DNA from: Paracoccus sp. MBLB3053
GTDB lineage: Bacteria > Pseudomonadota > Alphaproteobacteria > Rhodobacterales > Rhodobacteraceae
Assembly: GCF_031822435.1 (NCBI RefSeq)
Contig: NZ_JAVQLW010000001.1
Span: 2,613,501-2,677,500, forward strand
Direction: 5' to 3'
DNA: 64,000 nucleotides
Below are positions 8,529 to 17,517 of this stretch, piece after piece; the stretch's first letter is position 1, and every line of letters begins with the position of its first letter. A program made the translations under genes and the position numbers. The notes beneath the pieces were generated by a model. The model saw only the letters and a list, made by a program, of their open reading frames with translations, did no database searches and was not told where the DNA came from.

Positions 8529-8560
8529 GAAAACGCCCCGCTACCTGCAAGGCGCGGGGC
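8529..8560 (-). terminator. Intrinsic terminator of tRNA-Val
   Basis: A 7-bp stem GCCCCGC/GCGGGGC (8535-8541 with 8554-8560) is followed, in the minus direction, by a short T-run (AAAA at 8530-8533 on the plus strand). It lies 15 bases beyond the 3' end of the tRNA. Confidence 0.75.
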
Positions 8561-8574
8561 TTATTCGAGAATTC

Positions 8575-8649
8575 TGGTGGGCGATAACGGATTTGAACCG
8601 CTGACATCTTCGATGTGAACGAAGCGCTCTACCGCTGAGCTAATCGCCC
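8575..8649 (-). tRNA. tRNA-Val (anticodon CAC)
   Basis: Read on the minus strand this folds as a standard 75-base tRNA including an encoded CCA end. Acceptor stem GGGCGAT pairs with ATCGCCC, the anticodon stem CTTCG/CGAAG encloses the loop TTCACAT with anticodon CAC, and the T-loop is TTCAAAT. CAC reads the valine codon GTG. Confidence 0.95.
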
Positions 8650-8710
8650 GGTCCGCGCTAGATAGCGGCATGGCAGAGGGTCCGCAAGAGGTGCATGAGA
8701 AAATTTTCAT

Positions 8711-9061
8711 TCACTCATCCGCGCCTTGGGCATCGTCCTCATTGCCACTTTCCGCAGCCTTCCTGCGTCGGAGCCGAAGGACGATCACCTCTGAACCCGA
8801 TGCATCGGTTTGCCGGTTGATCCTTGCACGTCCCAAGGGCGGAAGCGCCAGCGTCTTTCCCGCCGCGATCGCATCACCCAGTTCGGCCAGCGTGGCTTCG
8901 ACAACCGGCTTGATCTCGGTATTGCGCAACCCGGTTCTCTGGGCAATCTGCGCCAGGAATTGCCGCTTTTGAAGGACATGGGCGTTACCGGGGTCCGAAC
9001 TGGTCGGTTCCTCAGTCGACGGATCGTGTTTCGAACGTCTCTCCTGTTTCCTGCTGACCAT
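8711..9061 (-). CDS. HU/IHF-family DNA-binding protein
   Basis: 116 residues. The C-terminal two thirds follow the HU fold: helical segment around NTEIKPVVEATLAELGDAIAAG then the beta-arm entry KTLALPPLGRARINRQ. The N-terminal 35 residues are charged and probably disordered. The ATG at 9061 is chosen because AGGAGGTG precedes it by a few bases; a GTG further upstream is less likely. It lies directly downstream of lon in the same direction, the common lon-hup order. It probably acts as a nucleoid architecture protein, though it is longer than the usual 90-residue HU. Confidence 0.8.
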   Translation of the reverse strand: MVSRKQERRSKHDPSTEEPTSSDPGNAHVLQKRQFLAQIAQRTGLRNTEIKPVVEATLAELGDAIAAGKTLALPPLGRARINRQTDASGSEVIVLRLRRRKAAESGNEDDAQGADE

Positions 9062-9139
9062 GACACCTCCTGCAAAGGAAAAATGCAGCACTCGTTACAA
9101 CGAAAAAACCGCGCGGAGCGTGCCCCGCGCGGTCCCTGT

Positions 9140-11557
9140 TCAGTGGGCTATGGCCGTTCCCCCGCCGCCCTTCTCGCGTGCGGCGGCAAGTCGCCCGGCC
9201 TCGGCGGCCTCCTCGGCCGCCTCGTCCCATTCGACGGCTTCCGGCATGCGCAGCAATGCCTGCTTCAGCACCTCGCGCACATGACTGACCGGTATGATGG
9301 TCAGCCCTTCCTTCACATTGGCCGGGATCTCGGCGAGGTCCTTTTCGTTGTCGGCCGGGATGAGCACCGTCTTGATGCCGCCCCGCAGGGCCGCCAGCAG
9401 CTTTTCCTTGAGACCGCCAATGGCGAGCACATTCCCGCGCAACGTCACCTCACCCGTCATCGCGACATCCTTGCGCACCGGGATCTGGGTCAGAACCGAG
9501 ACGATCGAGGTGACCATGGCGATCCCCGCAGACGGACCATCCTTGGGCGTCGCACCCTCGGGAACGTGGACGTGAATATCCACGGTCTCGAACTTCGGCG
9601 GCTTCACTCCGATTTCCGGGCTGATCGAGCGCACGAAGGACGATGCGGCATCGATCGATTCCTTCATGACATCGCCCAGCTTCCCGGTCGTCTTCATGCG
9701 GCCCTTGCCCGGCAGCTTCAACGCCTCGATCTGCAGCAGATCCCCGCCAACCTGGGTCCATGCCAGACCGGTCACGACACCGATCTGGTCATCCTTTTCT
9801 GCCAGGCCGTAGCGGTGGCGGCGCACGCCCAGATATTCCTCGGCCTTTTCGGGCGTGATCTCGACCGATTTGACGGTCCCCTTCAGGATCTCGGTCACCG
9901 CCTTGCGGGCTAGCTTGGCAATTTCGCGCTCCAGCGAACGGACGCCCGCTTCACGGGTGTAATAGCGGATCACATGGGTCAGCGCCTCGTCAGTGACCGA
10001 GAATTCGCCCTTGCGAAGCCCGTTCGCGCTGATCTGCTTGGACAGGAGATGCTGACGCGCGATCTCGCGTTTCTCGTCCTCGGTATAGCCCGAAAGCGGG
10101 ATGATCTCCATCCGGTCCAGCAGCGGACCGGGCATGTTGTAGCTGTTCGCGGTGGTCACGAACATCACATTCGACAGGTCGTATTCCACTTCCAGATAAT
10201 GGTCCACGAAGGTCGCGTTCTGTTCGGGATCAAGCACCTCGAGCATCGCCGAGGCGGGATCACCCCGAAAATCCTGGCCCATCTTGTCGATTTCATCGAG
10301 CAAAATCAGCGGATTCGTGGTCTTGGCCTTTTTCAGCGCCTGGATGATCTTGCCCGGCATCGAACCGATATAGGTCCGACGGTGGCCGCGGATCTCGGAT
10401 TCGTCGCGCACGCCGCCAAGGCTGATGCGGATGAATTCGCGACCCGTTGCTTTGGCCACCGAACGGCCAAGCGAGGTCTTGCCGACGCCCGGAGGACCGA
10501 CGAGGCACAGGATCGGGCCTTTCAGCTTGGCCGAGCGGTTCTGCACGGCCAGGTATTCGACGATGCGTTCCTTGACCTTCTCGAGCCCGTAGTGATCTGC
10601 ATCAAGCACCTGCTCGGCCTTGCCCAGATCCTTGCGGATGCGCGACTTGACTCCCCAGGGAAGGGCAAGCAGCCAGTCAAGATAGTTGCGGCTGACCGTG
10701 GCCTCGGCCGACATCGGCGACATCGACTTCAGCTTCTTGAGCTCGGCATCGGCCTTTTCACGGGCTTCCTTGCTGAACTTGGTATTCTCGATCTTCTCTT
10801 CCAGCTCGGTCAGCTCGTTCGAGCCATCCTCGCCATCGCCCAATTCCTTCTGAATGGCCTTCATCTGCTCATTCAGGTAATATTCGCGCTGGGTCTTCTC
10901 CATCTGGGTCTTGACGCGCGACTTAATCTTCTTTTCGACCTGCAGAACCGACATCTCGCCCTGCATCAGGCCATAGACCTTCTCAAGGCGTTCGGCGGTG
11001 TTCAGCGTTTCCAGCAGATCCTGCTTCTTGTCGAGCGCGATGCCCAGATGCCCGCTGACCAGATCGGCAAGGCGCGCAGGCTCGCGCGCTTCGGCAACGG
11101 CCGAAACGACTTCTTCGGGGATATTCTTGCGCACCTTCACATAGCGCTCGAACTCCTCGGCAACCGCGCGGGTCAGAGCGACGCGGGTTTCCTCATCGCC
11201 GTCGATTTCGGCCAAGGCTTCGCTGCTCGCCTCGAAATAATCGGCGTTGCTGACGAAATCGACGATCCGCACCCTTTCCCGGCCCTCGACGAGAACCTTG
11301 ACGGTGCCATCGGGCAACTTGAGCAGTTGCAAAACATTGGCAAGCACGCCGGTGCGGAAGATCCCTTCCGGCGCAGGTTCGTCCACGGCGGCATCCTTCT
11401 GCGCGGCAAGCAGAATCGGGCGATCCTGCTCCATCACGGCTTCCAGCGCCCGCACGGACTTTTCGCGACCCACAAAGAGCGGCACGATCATGTGGGGGAA
11501 CACCACAATGTCCCGCAGCGGCAGGACCGGATGGGTGATCTGGGCGAATTCGTTCAT
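9140..11557 (-). CDS. lon: ATP-dependent Lon protease
   Basis: 805 residues, the usual length. Order: N-terminal LON substrate domain (about 1-210), coiled-coil region, AAA+ module with Walker A GPPGVGKT (354-361) and Walker B LLLDEIDK near 420, and the C-terminal protease domain with the Ser-Lys dyad, Ser677 in DGPSAG and Lys720 in GGLKEK. It degrades misfolded and regulatory proteins in the cytoplasm. The start at 11557 is supported by AAAGGA just upstream and by the conserved beginning [14 protein letters not shown] heat-shock-like promoter lies upstream, and the HU gene follows. Confidence 0.98.
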   Translation of the reverse strand: MNEFAQITHPVLPLRDIVVFPHMIVPLFVGREKSVRALEAVMEQDRPILLAAQKDAAVDEPAPEGIFRTGVLANVLQLLKLPDGTVKVLVEGRERVRIVDFVSNADYFEASSEALAEIDGDEETRVALTRAVAEEFERYVKVRKNIPEEVVSAVAEAREPARLADLVSGHLGIALDKKQDLLETLNTAERLEKVYGLMQGEMSVLQVEKKIKSRVKTQMEKTQREYYLNEQMKAIQKELGDGEDGSNELTELEEKIENTKFSKEAREKADAELKKLKSMSPMSAEATVSRNYLDWLLALPWGVKSRIRKDLGKAEQVLDADHYGLEKVKERIVEYLAVQNRSAKLKGPILCLVGPPGVGKTSLGRSVAKATGREFIRISLGGVRDESEIRGHRRTYIGSMPGKIIQALKKAKTTNPLILLDEIDKMGQDFRGDPASAMLEVLDPEQNATFVDHYLEVEYDLSNVMFVTTANSYNMPGPLLDRMEIIPLSGYTEDEKREIARQHLLSKQISANGLRKGEFSVTDEALTHVIRYYTREAGVRSLEREIAKLARKAVTEILKGTVKSVEITPEKAEEYLGVRRHRYGLAEKDDQIGVVTGLAWTQVGGDLLQIEALKLPGKGRMKTTGKLGDVMKESIDAASSFVRSISPEIGVKPPKFETVDIHVHVPEGATPKDGPSAGIAMVTSIVSVLTQIPVRKDVAMTGEVTLRGNVLAIGGLKEKLLAALRGGIKTVLIPADNEKDLAEIPANVKEGLTIIPVSHVREVLKQALLRMPEAVEWDEAAEEAAEAGRLAAAREKGGGGTAIAH

Positions 11558-11624
11558 GGGATCAGTCCTTTCTAGCCAAGAGGCGTGGCCCCGGAATAGG
11601 CAGCACATGTCTCCTGCTTTCGGA

Positions 11625-11655
11625 CAAGATAGGAAGGCTGGACGGCAGGTTCAAT
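11625..11655 (-). promoter_or_regulatory. Candidate heat-shock (RpoH) promoter of lon
   Basis: On the minus strand ATTGAAC is followed after about 16 bases by CCTATCTTG. This resembles the alphaproteobacterial RpoH consensus (CTTGAC, 17 bases, CyTATmT). It would place transcription start about 60 bases before the lon ATG. Lon is a classic heat-shock gene, which fits. The match is by eye. Confidence 0.45.
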
Positions 11656-11705
11656 GGTTCATTCGTTCTCCAAATGTTCCAGAATGTACCGAATTGCACG
11701 GGAAA

Positions 11706-11730
11706 GGGCCCCCGACATGTGCGGGGGCCC
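11706..11730. terminator. Strong hairpin after csbD-like gene
   Basis: A 9-bp GC stem (GGGCCCCCG pairing with CGGGGGCCC) lies 33 bases beyond the stop of the CsbD-like gene. In the minus direction it is followed by TTTCCC, a weak T-run, so it probably terminates or stabilises the csbD transcript ahead of lon. Confidence 0.5.
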
Positions 11731-11762
11731 TTCCTCAGGTTCATCGAATGAGGCTGAAGACT

Positions 11763-11963
11763 TCAGACTCTCTCGCGGAAGAAGTCGTCAAGCTCGCGGT
11801 CGGCCTCCTCCTTGGTCCAGCCATATTTTTCCTGCAGCTTGCCGGAAAGCTGGTCCTTGTGGCCGGCAATCTCGGTCAGTTCATCATCCGTCAAATCGCC
11901 CCATTTCTCCTTCACGGAGCCCTTGAGCTGATTCCATTTGCCTTCGACGATATCCCAGTTCAT
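11763..11963 (-). CDS. CsbD-family stress protein
   Basis: 66 residues, the full length of the CsbD family: starts MNWDIVEGKWNQLKG, then KWGDLTDDEL and a GKLQEKYGWTKEEAD segment. These are small hydrophilic proteins induced by general stress in many bacteria; the biochemical role is unknown. The ATG at 11963 has an AAGGAAA sequence upstream. It is transcribed toward lon but separated from it by a hairpin and the lon promoter, so it is probably monocistronic. Confidence 0.9.
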   Translation of the reverse strand: MNWDIVEGKWNQLKGSVKEKWGDLTDDELTEIAGHKDQLSGKLQEKYGWTKEEADRELDDFFRERV

Positions 11964-12223
11964 GGCGCTTTCCTTTCCGTTGTGGATTGCTTTGCGCTTG
12001 CGGAGAGATAACCTTCGAGCCGTGACCGAGTTGCCGCCACTCACGGGGAAGTGACGGATATGCGGTCCCCCTTCGCCAGTCGCCCCCTGCAGACGACGCA
12101 CGCCTTCTGGCGGGGCGCGATGGCACCGTCATCGGGGCCCATGGCGCCTCAGGTGCGACACGGCGCAAAGGCCCCTTGCGCCCGCCGCGCGATCTGCGAT
12201 AAAGCGCCGACAGGCAATGGTTT

Positions 12224-12307
12224 GCCCGAGTGGCGGAATGGTAGACGCAGCGGATTCAAAATCCGCCGCCGCAAGGCATGTCGGTTCGAGTCCGACCTCG
12301 GGTACCA
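12224..12307 (+). tRNA. tRNA-Leu (anticodon CAA)
   Basis: An 84-base class II tRNA with a long variable arm. Acceptor stem GCCCGAG pairs with CTCGGGT (one G-T), the anticodon stem GCGGA/TCCGC encloses TTCAAAA with anticodon CAA, the T-loop is TTCGAGT, and CCA is encoded. It reads the leucine codon TTG. A decayed insertion element begins about 140 bases downstream. Confidence 0.95.
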
Positions 12308-12453
12308 ATTGGCCTTGACGGATTGATCTAGACGCATCTCCGTCCGATTTTCCCAAGGAAATCAACCGTAGCCAATTCACCACGGCTCGACATCGGTCCT
12401 GTTCGATTTCGATCTGCTGAGTTAGGCTTTCGATGCCTTTGGAGGATACATGA

Positions 12454-12690
12454 ATGCCGCAAAGGAAGCAAAAGCCCAAGGAAATCGTCACGAAGCGTCG
12501 GCAGGTCGATGTGTTGGTATCGCAGGGCCGGTCGGTCGCCGAAGCGGTCCGCTCGATCGGTGTGACCAACTCACCTATTCCCGTTGGCGCAAGGCAGTTT
12601 CGGACCTGACACTTGAGAAACTGATCTTGAAGGGTGAGCGCCGGTGCGCCATCGGTCCAAGCCCAATGGCGAGCGAACGCATCGCATACC
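12454..12690 (+). pseudogene. IS3-family OrfA remnant (frameshifted)
   Basis: From the ATG at 12454 the frame reads an OrfA-like helix-turn-helix N-terminus (RRQVDVLVSQGRSVAEAVRSIGVT), then a one-base shift near 12572 moves the continuation (TYSRWRKAVSDLTLEKLILK) to another frame. The original frame stops at 12607-12609. The sequence after the LILK segment no longer matches. An intact OrfA is about 90-100 residues. Confidence 0.8.
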
Positions 12691-12742
12691 GGGATCTTGA
12701 CCAGCACCGGTCGACGCAACGCAAGGTGCCCTCGGGCGCGCC

Positions 12743-13269
12743 GACGAAGAGGCCCTGACCGCCGACATCATCGCGCTTGCCCGCGAATATGGCCGCTATG
12801 GCTATCGGCGCGTCGCTGTGCTGTCTGGGGAGCCGGGCCGTGAACGTGAAGCGGGTCGAGCGGAAGGTCAATTCGATCGATGTCATCGGCGTGCTCACCG
12901 ACCAGTTCATGCCTCACGCGGCGCGCCTGCCCATATCAGGTCAGACAACGGCCCCGAGTTCATTGCCGTCGCGGTCCGGGACTGGATCGTCGCGGTCGGC
13001 GCCAAGACCGCCTACATCGGACTGGGTTCACCCTGGGATGGAAGAGGATCAGAAAACAGTCTTGGGGGACTGTGTTCCCGACGAGGGGCTATTGCGAAAG
13101 CTTCAACGCCAGGTTCCGCGACGAGCTGCTCGATGGCGAGATCTTCTATACCCTCGCCGAGGCATCGGTTGTCATCGATATCTTCCTGTCCGTCATCCCC
13201 ACGAGCGAACCCTTCGACCTCGGCCGTCGCGGGTTCGTCGGGGATCTGGATCAGCAGACTGGCCGGTAG
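12743..13269 (+). pseudogene. IS3-family OrfB (integrase) remnant
   Basis: Pieces appear in three frames: LTADIIALAREYGRYGYRR (12752 on), RVNVKRVERKVNSIDVIGVL, HIRSDNGPEF with the second catalytic Asp, then GYCESFNARFRDEL and GEIFYTL. The part between RVER and VNSIDVI, which in intact elements holds the first catalytic Asp, is missing. The glutamate region is disrupted between GSPW and GYCESFN. The DDE active site is therefore lost. Confidence 0.8.
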
Positions 13270-13829
13270 TCCCTCGCCCTTCCCGGCCAGGCCCGGATTG
13301 CTTCGTCTATGCCCTCGACAAACCGACCATCCTGATGCTTCCAGATCCGCCTAGGCGATAGCATCGACAGTATTGCCCGCCTCAGACGACGGATGGGCAG
13401 GGTAGCCATGGGCGAGCTGACCCGGTGCCCAGCGCCGAGCGGATAACTGTTCCTTGGTGTCTATGCGCTTGCGGGATGAAGCAGCTATCCATGCGGCTTC
13501 TATCTGCTCGGGATGCCACATGGCCTGGCGATGGGTTCTGCCTCGTCCGGGTGCTCCCATCTTCAAGAGATCTTTGCCTACTCTAGCGAATAGACTGACG
13601 AGGGCCCTGCCCTCCGCAAGCTTTGCCGACGGATCGGCTTGACGTGTGCGGCTCCCATATCCCCGGCCTGACGCGGCATCGATCTCTCAACCGTTCGATC
13701 CGACTGAACCAGCCGTCCTGAGAGCGCGGCCGTAAGCGCCGCGACAATGTCCGTGCGGTTTCACCTGCGCCACGCAGAAGACGACAAGCTTGGGCACGAG
13801 AGGGAAAGGCTTCGGACGGTCGGACCGGC
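13270..13829. other. Gene-free stretch between IS remnant and lipA
   Basis: About 560 bases. Short frames occur on both strands (for example 13351-13566 minus) but none has a good start or a domain I can name. Base composition is lower in GC than the neighbours in places. It looks like decayed DNA left with the insertion element. The 3' end of lipA begins at 13830. Confidence 0.5.
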
Positions 13830-14786
13830 TCAGGCGCGGCCCAACTTCTTCAGGCGCGCATCGCGCAGTCGCGCGAAATCGTCGCCCGCGTGATACGATG
13901 AGCGCGTCAAAGGCGTGGCTGAAACCATCAGGAAGCCCTTGCCATAGGCCGCCTTCTCATAGCCGGCGAATTCTTCGGGGGTGACAAAACGATCCACGCG
14001 GTGATGCTTCGGCGTCGGTTGCAGATATTGGCCGATGGTCATGAAGTCGATATCTGCAGCGCGCATGTCGTCCATGACCTGCAGCACGGATTGCCGATCC
14101 TCGCCCAGACCGACCATGATGCCCGATTTCGTAAACATGCCGGGATCGAGTTCCTTGACCTTCTGGAGCAGGCGCAGCGAATGGAAATAGCGCGCGCCCG
14201 GTCGCACCGTAGTATAGAGATGCGGCACCGTCTCGAGGTTGTGGTTGAAGACGTCGGGACGCGCTTCCACCACGGTTTCAAGCGCACCGGGCGTCGATTT
14301 CAGGAAGTCGGGCGTCAGGACCTCGATCGTCGATGCGGGTGAACGATGACGAATCGCGCGAATCGTCTGCGCGAAATGTTCTGCCCCGCCGTCGTCGAGA
14401 TCATCACGATCGACCGAAGTGATCACGACATGCTTCAGCCCGAGCTTCTGCACGGCATGTGCAACGCGGCCGGGCTCGAAGACATCAAGCGCGTTCGGCT
14501 TGCCGGTTGCGACATTGCAGAAGGTGCAGCCGCGCGTACAGATCTCGCCCATGATCATCATGGTGGCGTGACCCTGACTCCAGCACTCGCCCACATTCGG
14601 ACAGCCTGCCTCTTCGCAGACGGTCGACAACTTGTTGTCGCGCATGATGTCGCGGGTCTGCTTGTAGCCTTCCGACGTCGGGGCCTTCACACGAATCCAG
14701 GATGGTTTTTTTGGCTGATCCTGATCCGGCCGATGGGCCTTTTCGGGGTGTCGCTGGTCGGGCATCCGAAGATCGCGCAAGGTCAT
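13830..14786 (-). CDS. lipA: Lipoyl synthase
   Basis: 318 residues, a radical-SAM enzyme that inserts two sulfurs into octanoyl groups on lipoyl-dependent enzymes. Both iron-sulfur binding patterns are present: the auxiliary cluster [12 protein letters not shown] (C-x4-C-x5-C) and the radical-SAM motif CTRGCTFC (C-x3-C-x2-C). The C-terminal [10 protein letters not shown] serine ligand motif is also seen. The ATG at 14786 has GAAAGGAC upstream and gives the usual alphaproteobacterial N-terminus rich in His and Lys; an upstream extension of 30 codons is unlikely. Confidence 0.97.
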   Translation of the reverse strand: MTLRDLRMPDQRHPEKAHRPDQDQPKKPSWIRVKAPTSEGYKQTRDIMRDNKLSTVCEEAGCPNVGECWSQGHATMMIMGEICTRGCTFCNVATGKPNALDVFEPGRVAHAVQKLGLKHVVITSVDRDDLDDGGAEHFAQTIRAIRHRSPASTIEVLTPDFLKSTPGALETVVEARPDVFNHNLETVPHLYTTVRPGARYFHSLRLLQKVKELDPGMFTKSGIMVGLGEDRQSVLQVMDDMRAADIDFMTIGQYLQPTPKHHRVDRFVTPEEFAGYEKAAYGKGFLMVSATPLTRSSYHAGDDFARLRDARLKKLGRA

Positions 14787-14903
14787 GTCCTTTCGGTCGC
14801 GGTTGAAGTGGAAATAGACCTTTGGCCGCGCATTGGCAACGCCACCTGAAAAATGAGGAACGCGATGCAAGCGCACCGCGCCCCCGATGCTTCATGGGCC
14901 AGG

Positions 14904-15641
14904 TCAGCCCTTGCGACGAAGCCTTGCATTGCGGGCCCACATGTTCAGCCCTTCGACCAGAGCCGAGAACGCCATGGCCGCATAGATGTAGCCTTTCGGA
15001 ACATGAACGCCGAAGCCCTCGGCGATCAGCGTGGTGCCGATCAGCAGCAGGAACGACAAAGCCAGCATGACGATCGTCGGGTTCCGCTCGATGAAGTTCG
15101 CAAGCGGATTCGCCGCGACAAGCATGACCGTGACCGCCGCGACAACTGCAACGACCATGATCTCGACATGAGGCGTCATGCCGACGGCCGTGATGATGCT
15201 GTCGATCGAAAATACCAGATCGAGGATCAGGATCTGCCCGATCACGCCGGCAAACGTGCTGGTCGCGGCGCCCACCATCGTATCCTCGTGATCCGCCGGA
15301 TCGACATGGTGGTGGATCTCCTTGGTGGCCTTCCAGACAAGGAACAGACCGCCGGCAATGAGGATGAGATCCTTCCAGGACAGTTCATTGCCAAGGATCG
15401 TCACGACCGGCTCGGTCAGGCGCACGATCCAGGCCACCGTCGCAAGCAGGCCGAGCCGCATGATGAGCGCCAGACCGATACCGATGCGGCGCGCCCTTTC
15501 CCGGCTCTCGACAGGCAACCTGTTCGTCAGGATCGAGATGAAGATGAGGTTGTCGATGCCCAGCACGACCTCCATCACCACCAATGTGGCGAGGGCGACC
15601 CAGACGGCCGGGTCCTGAAGCAGGGCGAAAAAGGTTTCCAT
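14904..15641 (-). CDS. TerC-family integral membrane protein
   Basis: 245 residues with about seven membrane helices. It has the acidic family motifs inside helices: [14 protein letters not shown] near residue 26 and [14 protein letters not shown] in the middle, plus a His-rich loop [13 protein letters not shown]. TerC/YoaE-type proteins are associated with tellurite resistance and with metal (manganese) loading of exported proteins; the exact ion here is unknown. It lies upstream of lipA in the same direction with a 117-base gap. Confidence 0.9.
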   Translation of the reverse strand: METFFALLQDPAVWVALATLVVMEVVLGIDNLIFISILTNRLPVESRERARRIGIGLALIMRLGLLATVAWIVRLTEPVVTILGNELSWKDLILIAGGLFLVWKATKEIHHHVDPADHEDTMVGAATSTFAGVIGQILILDLVFSIDSIITAVGMTPHVEIMVVAVVAAVTVMLVAANPLANFIERNPTIVMLALSFLLLIGTTLIAEGFGVHVPKGYIYAAMAFSALVEGLNMWARNARLRRKG

Positions 15642-15730
15642 TATGGTTCCCGAATGAATTGGTCCGGGACCCTAGTTGTGTATCGCCCTGCCTTCTGACA
15701 AGCACTCGGGTTGTGAAAGATATTGGGAGG

Positions 15731-16960
15731 TTAACCGATCAAGGGCGCGCCCGAGCCATAGGTCTCGCGGTAATGGATATCGAGCCGCATCAGAGCAAGA
15801 CGAAGCACGATTTTCCCCGAACGCGCCGACCAACCCAACCTGCGTTCGGTCATCTCGATGCCTTCGAGAAAGCAACAGACGCGCAGGCACATGTCGCCCA
15901 GCCCGGGCCCCAATTCGCGCAGGGCGGCGGCAACGCGGTCCCGTGCCCCCTCCGAGCCGCCGCAATAGCCCGGACCGCTGCGGCTGACATCAATGCCCGC
16001 AGTCAGGAACCGGTCCCAGTTTTGCGCAAGCCGAGGCCCCATCTGGGCCAGTTCGAAATCCTCGCGCAGCCTCTCGCCTGCAGCGACGAGTTCCGGGGCA
16101 AGGAAAGGTCTGCCATCGGCCTCGCGGCGACGCGCGAGCATCATGAGCGGGCTTTCAGCCAGGTTCACGCGGGCTCGCTTGCGCTGCCCGTCTTCGGGGT
16201 CGACGATCTCTGCCTCGCCCCATTCCCGGGGACCGTTCGCATGATCGAAAGCAACCCCCTCCTCGGCGCATCCATCCGGTCGGTCGAGCACGGGGGCCGC
16301 CACCACGAAATCCTCTCCCTGAGGCACGCCACTGCCTTTCCGGCCGGCGATCATGGCGCGCAAGGCTTCACGCCCCGCCATAGAGATGACATAGCGCGCA
16401 AGCCTGCCCTGCCCCGACAACTGGACCCAGGATCGCACAGCCATGTGTTCGGCAAGCTGTCGGTCAAGGATCGCGGTCCTGATATCATCCCGGATGACGA
16501 TGGCCTTTTCCATGCCGTCACCCACGACGAGCTGTGCGCCCGGCTCTGCCAGCCGGCGAAGGATACGGGCGATCTGCTTCATTCCGATCGGACCAGGCGC
16601 AGAGGCGGCCGGCTGCTTGTCAGCCCTGGATTGCGACGATGCGGCGACCCGCTCGACAGCGCTGTCCACCAGGGGATCGTCGCGCCTTGCCTCAAAACGT
16701 CGAATGCGGCGCATGACGGTTGAGGCATGACAGCCAAGCTCCCGAGCCAGCGAACGAATGGTCTCTCCGCCTTCGACATGGCGAAGGTAAAGTGCCACGT
16801 CCGGGTCCTCGCCGGTGTCACCATGGGGCGTGGGAGGCGACGCGGGGGGAACGCCCGGCCTTTGCCGCTCAGGCAGTTGACTTCCCTTGATCCCCGGAAA
16901 GCTGCCCTCCAGCCCGGCCGGTACAGCACCCAGTGAGAAATCGCCCGCCTGAATTGTCAT
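15731..16960 (-). CDS. DUF6456 protein with helix-turn-helix
   Basis: 409 residues. A helix-turn-helix lies about residues 60-95 (ETIRSLARELGCHASTVMRRIRRFE), resembling the DNA-binding part of transcription regulators, and the conserved C-terminal DUF6456 domain covers about 250-400. It is probably a DNA-binding regulator restricted to Rhodobacterales and relatives, with unknown targets. The start at 16960 has AAGGA six bases upstream; an ATG two codons earlier is too close to it. It diverges from the DUF6477 gene at 17173, a pairing that suggests shared regulation. Confidence 0.8.
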   Translation of the reverse strand: MTIQAGDFSLGAVPAGLEGSFPGIKGSQLPERQRPGVPPASPPTPHGDTGEDPDVALYLRHVEGGETIRSLARELGCHASTVMRRIRRFEARRDDPLVDSAVERVAASSQSRADKQPAASAPGPIGMKQIARILRRLAEPGAQLVVGDGMEKAIVIRDDIRTAILDRQLAEHMAVRSWVQLSGQGRLARYVISMAGREALRAMIAGRKGSGVPQGEDFVVAAPVLDRPDGCAEEGVAFDHANGPREWGEAEIVDPEDGQRKRARVNLAESPLMMLARRREADGRPFLAPELVAAGERLREDFELAQMGPRLAQNWDRFLTAGIDVSRSGPGYCGGSEGARDRVAAALRELGPGLGDMCLRVCCFLEGIEMTERRLGWSARSGKIVLRLALMRLDIHYRETYGSGAPLIG

Positions 16961-17172
16961 GATCATTCCTTCGCGTCCTGAGGGCGACTGAATGGATCGC
17001 CCATAAGTTGTCTGATTTGCCCTGATCTGGATCCATGGGCTGTCGGAATGAGGCGATAATTCCTAACAATCCCTAAAGAATTCTTGCCAAGCCGAACGCA
17101 GGATCGGCCTGACGCGCAACACACGTATAAGTTGTAAAATGCTTCAATCAGAAACAGCATCGGAGCAAGATC

Positions 17173-17517
17173 GTGACCATGCATGCCAATATCGTTCAGT
17201 TCCAGGCTCGCGTTCCAGCCGCAGAACTGCGTCGCCCGCGCCTGTTGGTCCAGGCCGCCCGCGCGGGCCAGTCGGGATATAGCCGCAAGCGCGATCTGCG
17301 GCGTATCCTGAAATCCGATGAGCTACCGGCACCTGGAGCGGCGCTTTGCGCGCTCAAGGATCAGGAAGAAAGGCTCGATCTCGCAAGACGGGAAGCAAAG
17401 GCAGATTATGACCTTTCGCGCCATATCCTGCTGCTGATTGCGATCATTGCCGAACAGCGGCTCCTGGCCGCCCGAGAGTTCATTTGTTCCGGAAAAGCGA
17501 TCCCAGCACGCCCCTGA
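17173..17517 (+). CDS. DUF6477 small protein
   Basis: 114 residues, hydrophilic and largely helical, with basic N-terminal half (RRPRLLVQAARAGQ, YSRKRDLRRIL) and an acidic/basic heptad-like centre (LKDQEERLDLARREAKADYDLSRH). No enzymatic motif is visible. The family is found in Rhodobacteraceae, commonly near DUF6456 genes. The GTG at 17173 has GGAG seven bases upstream, whereas the ATG two codons later is 13 bases away. The 3' end overlaps the convergent HerA-like gene by 38 bases. Confidence 0.75.
   Translation: MTMHANIVQFQARVPAAELRRPRLLVQAARAGQSGYSRKRDLRRILKSDELPAPGAALCALKDQEERLDLARREAKADYDLSRHILLLIAIIAEQRLLAAREFICSGKAIPARP

Larger units (their letters stand above)
12441..13269 (+). mobile_element. 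Decayed IS3-family insertion sequence
   Basis: The stretch encodes recognisable but broken pieces of the OrfA and OrfB proteins of an IS3-family element with the typical two-ORF order. Frame changes occur at least four times, part of the integrase core is deleted, and about 45 extra bases interrupt the segment between GSPW and GYCESFN. Terminal inverted repeats could not be identified. It lies just after tRNA-Leu, whose 3' end is intact. The element cannot transpose by itself. Confidence 0.85.

Noticed and set aside
9974..11575. 533-codon open frame opposite lon
   Set aside because: It is the exact antisense of the well-conserved lon gene; high GC leaves complementary frames open.
14853..15698. 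281-codon plus-strand frame over TerC
   Set aside because: Antisense to the clear TerC-family gene.
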